This document shows positions 17,371-25,700 of a DNA stretch of 64,000 nt, piece by piece. Numbering within the stretch: position 1 is the stretch's first letter; every line of letters begins with the position of its first letter. This stretch comes from an uncultured Acetatifactor sp. Lineage in GTDB: Bacteria > Bacillota > Clostridia > Lachnospirales > Lachnospiraceae. Location of the stretch: assembly GCA_934436435.1 (NCBI GenBank), contig CAKSAN010000007.1, positions 62,001 to 126,000 of the forward strand, given 5' to 3'. The notes beneath the pieces were generated by a model that was given only the letters and a program-made list of their open reading frames with translations, did no database searches and had not been told where the DNA came from. The position numbers and the translations under genes were made by a program.

Positions 17371-18267
17371 ATGATGGATACAAAGTATAAGATCAAATCC
17401 AAAAAATTCGACATTTTTCCGTTCATAAACGGCATCATCATGGTCCTGTTTGTGATCGTAACGTTATATCCGGTGCTGAATACTCTGGCAATCTCTTTAA
17501 ATGATGGTACGGATGCCCTGCGGGGAGGAATCTACCTGTGGCCGAGAAAATTCACCTGGAAAAACTATACAACGGTTTTACATAAAGATAATCTGATCAC
17601 AGGCGCTTATATCACAGTTGCCAGAACTCTGATCGGAACACTGCTGTCTCTGGCGGCCAATGCAATTCTTGCTTTTATTGTCAGCCGCAAAAGATTCCTG
17701 TTCCAGCGGGAGGTTTCCCTGTTCTGGGTCATCACCATGTATGTAAACGGCGGACTGATTCCGACATTCCTGTTATATAAGGGACTGGGCCTTACCAACA
17801 GCTTCTGGGTATATGTAATCCCGGGAATGGTAAGCGCATTTAATATGCTGGTGATCCGTACTTATATGAACGGAATCCCTGACAGCCTGGAGGAATCCGC
17901 CCAACTGGACGGTGCTGGTTACAGCACTATTTTTCTCAAAATCTATTCTCCGTTATGCAAGCCGGTATATGCCACAGTTGCCCTGTTTGTGGCGGTAGGC
18001 CAGTGGAACTCCTGGTTTGATGCCATGCTGTACAACCGCATGAGCAGTAACCTGACCACATTGCAGTATGAATTGATGAAGCTGCTATCCTCCGTAACCA
18101 ATCAGGGAACTTCGGCGGAAGCAATGAAGAATGCCGCGGGAACCGTAACACCGACTTCTGTGCGTGCTGCGGCAACAATTATCACTATGCTGCCCATTAT
18201 CTGTATTTATCCTTTCTTACAGAAATATTTTGTAGCCGGACTTACGCTGGGTGGTGTCAAAGAATAA
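17371..18267 (+). CDS. ABC sugar permease, LplC/YtcP-like (CUT1)
   Basis: This second permease of the importer, about 298 residues, has six helices and the EAA loop SLEESAQLDGAGYSTIFLKIYSPL. The C-terminus GLTLGGVKE is typical of this subunit. The frame is open from an ATG at 17359, but that codon has a ribosome-site-like AGAAAGAG directly against it. ATG at 17371 (or 17374) has better spacing and is chosen. It lies 23 bases after the first permease and 18 before the GH8 gene, so all belong to one operon. Confidence 0.92.
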   Translation: MMDTKYKIKSKKFDIFPFINGIIMVLFVIVTLYPVLNTLAISLNDGTDALRGGIYLWPRKFTWKNYTTVLHKDNLITGAYITVARTLIGTLLSLAANAILAFIVSRKRFLFQREVSLFWVITMYVNGGLIPTFLLYKGLGLTNSFWVYVIPGMVSAFNMLVIRTYMNGIPDSLEESAQLDGAGYSTIFLKIYSPLCKPVYATVALFVAVGQWNSWFDAMLYNRMSSNLTTLQYELMKLLSSVTNQGTSAEAMKNAAGTVTPTSVRAAATIITMLPIICIYPFLQKYFVAGLTLGGVKE

Positions 18268-18285
18268 AAAGTGGGGAACGGGAAA

Positions 18286-19431
18286 ATGGCAGGAGCGTAT
18301 CAGACAGGAATTTATCGAAATGTATTGAAAGAGTGCGGATATGAAGAGACCGCTATTACAGAAAGACTGGAACAGACCTTTGAAACCATATTTTACGGAA
18401 CGGAGGAAGAACGTTTTTATCATGAGGCAGGCGGAGATATGGCGTATCTGGAGGATACCGGCAATCATGATGTACGCACGGAGGGAATGTCCTATGGCAT
18501 GATGGCCTGCGTGCAGATGGATAAGAAGGCGGAATTCGACCGCCTCTGGAAGTGGGTACGGACTTATATGTATATTCCGGAAGGCCCTTGTCGTAATTAT
18601 TTTGCCTGGTCCTGCAGTACGGATGGAACACACAATGCAGAGGGACCGGCACCGGACGGAGAAGAATATTTCGCCATGGCATTGTTTTTTGCCTCTGCCC
18701 GCTGGGGGGATGGCGAAGGAATATTTGCTTACAGCAAAGAGGCAAAGGCAATCCTGCGGGAATGCATTCACAAAGGGGAGCCTGGACATCCGGGAGAACC
18801 TATGTGGGAGCCTTCCAATCACCTGATCAAATTTGTCACAAACATGGATTTTTCGGATCCTTCCTATCATCTGCCACATTTTTATGAACTGTTCGCGGAA
18901 AATGCGGAGGAAGGAGACCGGGAATTCTGGAAACAGGCAGCGGCAGCCAGCAGAGAATATCTGCATAAGGCATGCCACAAGGAGACCGGACTTTCTGCAG
19001 AATATGCAGACTATGACGGGACACCCCATGCGGGACATCAGGAGATCTTCGGAAGGCACGACTGGTATTATAGTGATGCATACCGTACCATAGCTAACAT
19101 TGCCATGGATCATCTTTGGTATGACAAAGACCCGTGGCAGACGGAGATTGCCAATCGTCTACAGAGATTTTACTGTGAAGAGCAGAGAGAACACTGGGAC
19201 GACGTGTTCCTGATTGATGGAACAAGACTGGAGGAGAAGGCACTGCATCCGGTTGCCATTGTGGCGGTCAATGCGCAGGCATCACTGGCAGCGGACGGAT
19301 CTTATGTAAAGGAATGTGTAGACCGCTTCTGGAATACTCCTCTCCGCACCGGAGACAGACGTTATTATGACAATTTCCTGTATCTGTTTGCTATGCTGGC
19401 GCTTTCGGGAAATTACAGAATTTATAAATAA
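18286..19431 (+). CDS. GH8 reducing-end xylose-releasing exo-oligoxylanase
   Basis: The 381-residue cytoplasmic (alpha/alpha)6-barrel enzyme closely follows the Rex enzyme family known from Bacillus halodurans. Motifs shared with that family as I recall it include DVRTEGMSYGMM, YFAWSC, GPAPDGEEYFA, DPSYHLPHFYELF and RTGNRRYYDN (here RTGDRRYYDN). Glu66 in RTEGMSYG is the expected proton donor, and the Asp of WYYSDAYR is the expected base. Such enzymes cut single xylose units from the reducing end of short xylo-oligosaccharides. A GTG at 18271 is in frame but has no ribosome site; ATG at 18286 lies 9 bases after GGGG. It fits the intracellular processing pathway of the locus. Confidence 0.92.
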   Translation: MAGAYQTGIYRNVLKECGYEETAITERLEQTFETIFYGTEEERFYHEAGGDMAYLEDTGNHDVRTEGMSYGMMACVQMDKKAEFDRLWKWVRTYMYIPEGPCRNYFAWSCSTDGTHNAEGPAPDGEEYFAMALFFASARWGDGEGIFAYSKEAKAILRECIHKGEPGHPGEPMWEPSNHLIKFVTNMDFSDPSYHLPHFYELFAENAEEGDREFWKQAAAASREYLHKACHKETGLSAEYADYDGTPHAGHQEIFGRHDWYYSDAYRTIANIAMDHLWYDKDPWQTEIANRLQRFYCEEQREHWDDVFLIDGTRLEEKALHPVAIVAVNAQASLAADGSYVKECVDRFWNTPLRTGDRRYYDNFLYLFAMLALSGNYRIYK

Positions 19432-19536
19432 GAGAGCAGCAGGAAGAGAGTGATTGTGGGTAGACAGCTGTCTGAGGCGGAAGTATTATGATTATACATG
19501 AATGGTAAGATGATAAGAGGATAAGGAGAGAACAAA

Positions 19537-21687
19537 GTGAGTACAGAGACCAGAGAATACGCAAAAAAGCTGACAGCGCAGATGACACTGGAAGAAAAAA
19601 TGAGCCAGATGCTGTATGAATCACCGGCAATAGAGAGACTGGGGATTCCTGCCTATAACTGGTGGAATGAGGCACTGCATGGAGTGGCGAGAGCCGGAGT
19701 GGCAACGGTATTTCCGCAGGCAATCGCCCTTGCAGCAACTTTTGACGAAGACCTGCTTCAGGAGATCGGAGATGTGGTTTCCACCGAAGGAAGAGCTAAA
19801 TTCAATGAATTTTCCAGAAAGGGAGACCGCGGAATTTATAAGGGACTGACTTTCTGGGCTCCCAATGTCAATATTTTCAGGGATCCCCGATGGGGAAGAG
19901 GCCATGAGACTTACGGAGAGGATCCTTATCTGACCGGACGACTGGGATGTGCTTATATCAGAGGATTACAGGGACCGGACAGAGAACACCCGAAGGCTGC
20001 GGCCTGTGCAAAGCATTTTGCGGTACACAGTGGACCGGAGGCTCTCCGCCACGAATTTGATGCCAGGGTATCAAAGCATGATTTGTATGACACCTATCTG
20101 TATGCCTTTAAGCGTTGCATCAAAGATGCCGGAGTGGAAGCGGTTATGGGAGCATATAACCGGGTCAACGGGGAACCGGCATGTGGAAGCAGGACGCTGT
20201 TAAAGGACATTCTGCGGGAGGAATTCGGATTTGAAGGGCATGTGGTATCGGACTGTTGGGCGATCAACGACTTCCATCTGCATCATCATGTGACGGGGAT
20301 CGCGGAAGAATCTGCTGCAATGGCGGTGAACAACGGCTGTGACCTGAATTGCGGCAATGCTTTTTTGCATTTGCCGAAGGCTTATGAGATGGGACTGGTG
20401 AGCGAAGAAGTTATCGCGGAAGCAGTAGAACGTCTCATGGAGATTCGGATCCGTCTGGGCATGATGGAGGATTACCCTTCTCCTTATGCGGATATTTCCT
20501 ATGAGAAAGTGGAGTGTCCGGAGCATGTAAAGCTGTCTGTGGAAGCATCTCGGAGAAGTCTGACGTTATTGAAAAATGAAGAAGATTTCCTGCCGCTTAA
20601 GAAAGAAAAAATCCATACTATTGCAGTGATCGGTCCCAATGCCAATTCCAGAGATGCACTGGTGGGCAATTATGTGGGAACCTCTTCCAGATACATCACC
20701 CCTCTGGAGGGAATCCAGCAGTATGTAGGAGAAGAAAAAAGGATTCTCTATGCGCAGGGATGTGACCTGTATAAGGACAAGGTAGAAGGCCTTGGCGAGA
20801 AGAAAGATCGTATGCAGGAGGCTCTGATTGCCGCGGAACAGGCAGATGTGGCAGTAATGTGTCTTGGACTGGATGCAACCATAGAAGGAGAACAGGGCGA
20901 TGCCGGAAATGAATATGCCAGCGGAGACAAACTGGGATTAAATCTGCCGGGACTACAGGAAGAACTTCTGGAAACCATTGCAGCGACAGGAAAACCGGTG
21001 GTGGTTCTGCTGATGGCAGGAAGCGCCATGGATTTGTCCTGGGCGGAGAAGAATCAGAATGTGAAGGCAATCGTGGACTGTTGGTATCCGGGAGCCAGAG
21101 GTGGCAAGGCGATAGCAGAAATGCTGTTTGGAGAATTTTCACCCTCCGGGAAACTGCCGGTGACATTCTATCAGGGAACAGAAAATCTTCCGGAATTTAC
21201 AGACTACAGCATGGCCGGCAGGACTTACCGGTATACCGATAAAAATGTGTTATATCCCTTTGGATATGGTCTGCATTACGGCAGAGTCCGTTATGAAGAG
21301 GAACGTGTATCCGGAGAATTGACAGATACTTCCGGGGAGGTGAAAGTATCTGCCAGTGTGATAAATGAGAGCAGATATCCCCTGTGGGAGACAGTGCAGG
21401 TCTATGTGAAGAAAAAGGATGCGTTAGATTTCGAACCGGGATTTCAATTAAAAGGAGTCTCCTGCGTGCATCTTGCGCCGGGAGAAAAACAGAGGATCGA
21501 AGTTACACTTTCCCCTAGGGATTTCGCATATATTACCGAAGAGGGAGACTGCGTGGTAAGACCCGGGGAATATCGGATTGCCATTGGCGGACAGCAGCCG
21601 GATGAAGAAAGTGAAAGGCTTACCGGTCAGAGGGTAACCTGCCTCAAGGTGGAAAAGATGGGAAACAGTATTTCCGTGGAATATTAG
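19537..21687 (+). CDS. GH3 beta-xylosidase
   Basis: This 716-residue family 3 glycoside hydrolase has an N-terminal barrel domain beginning NWWNEALHGVARAG, a motif common in beta-xylosidases. The nucleophile is Asp239 in GHVVSDCW, and KHFAVHSGPE contributes to the -1 subsite. An alpha/beta sandwich domain (about 340-570) and a C-terminal fibronectin-III-like domain follow. There is no signal peptide, so it acts on imported oligosaccharides from the non-reducing end, complementing the GH8 enzyme. The start is GTG at 19537 behind AAGGAGAG. A 105-base gap from the GH8 gene shows no clear promoter or terminator. Confidence 0.92.
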   Translation: MSTETREYAKKLTAQMTLEEKMSQMLYESPAIERLGIPAYNWWNEALHGVARAGVATVFPQAIALAATFDEDLLQEIGDVVSTEGRAKFNEFSRKGDRGIYKGLTFWAPNVNIFRDPRWGRGHETYGEDPYLTGRLGCAYIRGLQGPDREHPKAAACAKHFAVHSGPEALRHEFDARVSKHDLYDTYLYAFKRCIKDAGVEAVMGAYNRVNGEPACGSRTLLKDILREEFGFEGHVVSDCWAINDFHLHHHVTGIAEESAAMAVNNGCDLNCGNAFLHLPKAYEMGLVSEEVIAEAVERLMEIRIRLGMMEDYPSPYADISYEKVECPEHVKLSVEASRRSLTLLKNEEDFLPLKKEKIHTIAVIGPNANSRDALVGNYVGTSSRYITPLEGIQQYVGEEKRILYAQGCDLYKDKVEGLGEKKDRMQEALIAAEQADVAVMCLGLDATIEGEQGDAGNEYASGDKLGLNLPGLQEELLETIAATGKPVVVLLMAGSAMDLSWAEKNQNVKAIVDCWYPGARGGKAIAEMLFGEFSPSGKLPVTFYQGTENLPEFTDYSMAGRTYRYTDKNVLYPFGYGLHYGRVRYEEERVSGELTDTSGEVKVSASVINESRYPLWETVQVYVKKKDALDFEPGFQLKGVSCVHLAPGEKQRIEVTLSPRDFAYITEEGDCVVRPGEYRIAIGGQQPDEESERLTGQRVTCLKVEKMGNSISVEY

Positions 21688-21689
21688 GG

Positions 21690-22451
21690 ATGCTTATGAA
21701 GGAAGAGAAGACATACCGGCAAGAAACAGTGGTGCCGGACCGGGGACTGCCCTTTAAACTTTTCCGTTTCGAAGGTGGAGAAGGAAAATATATCCGTGAA
21801 GCACATTCCATTCATGCGTCGGGACGAAATGAGGCGGTGGTTTTACAGATTCCAACGGAAGAACAGACGCTGTGGTTTTCCCGTGAAAAAAGAGAAGAAG
21901 ATGGAAAGCTTTTCGCATTACTTGAGAGGATGTACAGGCAGCAGCTTAGGAAAGAGTACGGTTATGAACTGCTGATGCAGAGTATCTTTTACCAGTTGAA
22001 ATATCTTCTGGTAACTGTTTACCGGATACCGGAGGAAAGCAAAGAACATTGTACAGAAAATGAACAGACGGGACGCCTTTGCAGGATCACCGGGTACCTG
22101 AGGGAACACTACGCAGAGGAAATTTCACTGGAAACCCTGGCAGCAACGTTTGGGTATTGCCCTACCTACTTGTCAAAAATGTTCCGCAAGTATGGCCGGA
22201 TCAAATATAAAGACTATTTGCGGAGGATCCGGTTTGAACATGCATTGCGGGAGCTGGAGGAAACAGATCATACCATAAGCGAAATCGCATTAAAGAATGG
22301 CTTTCCCAACAGCCAGGCTTTTTCCAAACTGTTCCGGGAAGAATATGGTATTTTGCCGACAGAGTACCAGAAAAGACAAAAAGAAAATGACAGGGCCGCT
22401 TTTCTGATGATCGCGGATTGTAAAATGTTAAAGGATATGACAGATTCATAG
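21690..22451 (+). CDS. AraC-family regulator with shortened sensor domain
   Basis: The 253-residue protein has two AraC helix-turn-helix motifs in its last 110 residues (LETLAATFGYCPTYLSKMFRKYG and ISEIALKNGFPNSQAFSKLFREEYG). Relatives carry an N-terminal cupin of about 90-100 residues. Here FEGGEGKYIREAH jumps directly to SIHASGRNEAVVLQIP, as though the core of the barrel, about 45 residues, were lost in frame near 21811. Such a protein may have lost ligand control. It starts 2 bases after the GH3 stop, so it is probably translated from the same message, and a terminator follows. Confidence 0.8.
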   Translation: MLMKEEKTYRQETVVPDRGLPFKLFRFEGGEGKYIREAHSIHASGRNEAVVLQIPTEEQTLWFSREKREEDGKLFALLERMYRQQLRKEYGYELLMQSIFYQLKYLLVTVYRIPEESKEHCTENEQTGRLCRITGYLREHYAEEISLETLAATFGYCPTYLSKMFRKYGRIKYKDYLRRIRFEHALRELEETDHTISEIALKNGFPNSQAFSKLFREEYGILPTEYQKRQKENDRAAFLMIADCKMLKDMTDS

Positions 22452-22498
22452 AAAATGATCTATGGAATTTTACAGGGGGAATTTGATGAGTACATGGG

Positions 22499-22529
22499 AT
22501 CCGGACAGAGCATTCTGCCCGGATTTTTG
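22499..22529 (+). terminator. intrinsic terminator of the xylan island
   Basis: ATCCGG-A-CAGA pairs with TCTG-CCCGGAT around a short loop (22499-22524), followed by TTTT. It closes the GH3-araC transcript. Confidence 0.8.
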
Positions 22530-22724
22530 ATTAAATTAGCTACTTTTGATTAATTTAATTAAAATTAAGTTGTTTAATTAGGCAAAATACACATTAATAA
22601 AAACTAAATTCGTAAATTAGCAACAATGTACAAAATTAAGAACATTTGCTATCCTTGAATTAGACAGAGAATACAGGAAGGCGCCCCTTTATTCTCGGAA
22701 AATATCAAGGAGAGAAGGTAAAAA
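22530..22724 (+). promoter_or_regulatory. very AT-rich control region of the mannanase gene
   Basis: About 130 bases after the terminator are extremely AT-rich compared with the surrounding coding DNA. The motif AAATTAGC occurs at 22533-22540 and 22614-22621, with the near copy TTAATTAGGC between them. I could not choose a convincing -35/-10 pair. The region probably holds the promoter, with UP-type A/T tracts or regulator sites. The ribosome site AAGGAGAG lies just before the ATG at 22725. Confidence 0.5.
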
Positions 22725-25700
22725 ATGAAAAATAAGCTTAGAGCAGGAGCCTTGTTATTAACAGCGGTCATGCTGGCTTCCAGTGTCTACGAATCGGCAC
22801 CCATTGTGGTTCGGGCAGAAGAGCAGACGGAAGCAGCTGCTGCACAGACAGTAAGCGGTGGGGATGCAGGAGTAATCCGTGTGTATGCGGCAGAAGAGAC
22901 AGGAGAGCCGATTGCGGCGGTTACAGACAGAGTACATATTTACGGAGAGAAAATTACGCTGGATGCTACAAGCACATGGAGTGATCTTGGGAAATACGGA
23001 GAGAATATCGGGCTGGCTACGACGGCACCACTGAAGAGTGGGGCATATGTGACCATGGATGTATTGATTCCCGAGGAGGTTACGTTTACCGGCATTTTAA
23101 AGTTACAGGGAGTGGCACGTCTGGGAAGTAACTGGGACTGGACTCCGGCAACGGATGAATGCAAGGATATTACCATCGACAGCTTCGGTGAAGTAAAGGA
23201 CGGATTCCGCAGTGTGCAGGTGACCTATCACTTTGACGAGGCGGTGGAAGCGGATGTGCTTAGCAGCTTTACTTTAAAACCGGCGGGGTATTTATGTGAT
23301 TTCTCCGGGGATATCTATGTGGAGAATGTAAAACTGTATAATGGATCGGAAAATGGGAATTCCGGTGAAACCTCATCCGAAGTCCTGGTGGCAGAGGTGA
23401 ATGACAGACAACAGGTATACGGAGAAGAGGTCGTATTTGACAAGACAAGTACCTGGTGTCAGCATGGAGAAGACGGTTCCTACAATATTGCTCTTACAAC
23501 GGAAGCAGCTTTGCATGAGGGAGCGTATGTGACCATGGATATCGTGCTTCCCGGAACACCTGCTTATGAGGGAAGCATTAAGGTACAGGGAATTGCCCGG
23601 CTGGGAAGTGATTGGAGCTGGACAGAGTCCAAGGTGATTCCCGAACTGAAAAAAGAGGATTTTAAGAAGCTTGATGATAACTATAGCGTGGCAACGATCA
23701 AAATCCCTTTTGATGAAGCCGTAGAGGAAGATGTTTTTAAACAGTTGACAATTAAAGTGGTAGGGTATCTGTGCGATTATGCCGGCCCCATCTATATCGA
23801 GAACGTTAAATTATATGATGTGCAGACATCCGGTGAGAAACCTGCACTTCCTGAGAAGGATCCCAGTGTTATCGACGATTTTGAGGATGGCACCTGCGAC
23901 GACTGGGCTAACGGCGGCGCATGGCAGTATGACAACAGCATTGTAAATACGGTGGCAGATTATAACAGTTCTAAAATGATGAAAGTGGATCTGGACTACA
24001 CCGGCATGGGCAGCTACAGCTGGAGCGAGGCAAAACTGGAAAATAAATTTACCTCAGGTTACGATATTTCCGCTTACAATCTGCTGAGTTTTGATTACTA
24101 TTATCCCGCCGCGATGTCCGGAAGTAAGATTAAGATCTTCTCCAATGCCGGAATCAACAAAGAGGCGGAGATCACAGAGGAGGAGACTCTGGCAGACGGC
24201 ATGGTCCGGGCGAAGGTCCAGGTGAAATTCTCTCCGTCCGAAACGGGACTGGCAGATCTGACCATCGGCTTTGTAGGAGTGAATACGGAATTTAAAGGCA
24301 GCGTCTACGTGGACAATATCACTTTAAGCCAGTACAATGCAGCAGGAGATTACGTGAAGATCACGGCAATTCCGAAGGCAGAAGGTACACAGGCAAATAT
24401 TTCCAATGCACCTGCGGAAGTGAGACTTTCTGATGCAAATGCCGGAGCATCTGCGACCGCACTGTATGCGTATCTGATGGCACTGCGCGAGAATGATCAG
24501 GTATTGTTCGGACATGAGAATGACATCAACAAAATGGTCAGCAGCACGGCCACCGAAGGTGATGTCAGAGAGATCACCGGAAGCGTCAGCGGTCTGTACG
24601 GTATTGACAGTCTGGCACTGACCGGAGCAGAGCTTGGCATTGCAGATGCGAAGGCAGCTCTGGAACAGGCGATTGCCTATAGTAAGCAGGCGGCAGGACA
24701 GGGAGCCATCATTACCCTTTCTACCCATATGCCGAATTTCACCAATGAGAAGATTACGGTGAATGCGGATGGAAGCTATAATTTCACAGCCTGTGATTTC
24801 TCAGAGGCAAAGGATACTTCCAACAACTGTGCGGAGCAGATCCTGCCCGGCGGAGCATACAATGATCGCTTCACTGCATATCTGGATATCATTGCCGAGT
24901 ATGCCAATGCTTTGCAGAAGGATAATATTCCGGTATTGTTCCGCCCTTATCACGAGAACACCGGAAGCTGGTTCTGGTGGGGATCCTCCACCAGCGTGGA
25001 GACCTATAAGAGCCTGTGGCGTTACACACAGGAGTATCTCCAGAGCAAGGGTGTCCACAACCTGATTTATGTATATTCTCCCAACGGACCGTTATCCGGA
25101 GCAGAGGAGTACCTGACCCGTTATCCCGGGGATGAATATGTGGATGTGCTGGCTTTTGACTATTATGATGACTACAGCACTTATCCGGCAGCCTTTGATG
25201 ACAGCTTTTTCAAGAATCTGAAAGCTACCTGTCAGGTCGTAAGCAATCTGGCAGCGGAAAAAGGAAAAGTGGCAGCAATTTCCGAGACCGGCGTCCGGGC
25301 CATGAAAAAGGACGGCTCTGATTACGAGGGTCTGTTGGTATCCGGCAATCCCATTCTGGGACACAACTGGTATCAGCAGGTAAGTAATATTGCAGCAGAA
25401 TGTGACATGCCTTACTGGCTGGTATGGGCGAACTTCGGAGACACCAATTTCTATGTACCGTATAAGTACAATGACACCTATGGTCAGGAACTGATCAATG
25501 AATTCATTGAATTCTATAACAGCGACAACAGTATTTTCGGTAACGGAACCAACTTCTATAACAACATGGGAACGGTGCAGGGTAAGGCTTATGATACCGC
25601 ACAGGGCTATCTGATCGCACCTTTTGAACTGGCAGCCATCAAAGAAGCCACGGTATTCCGCGCTAGCGTGAAGAATGCCGGAAAAGTAAGTTTCGTAGTA

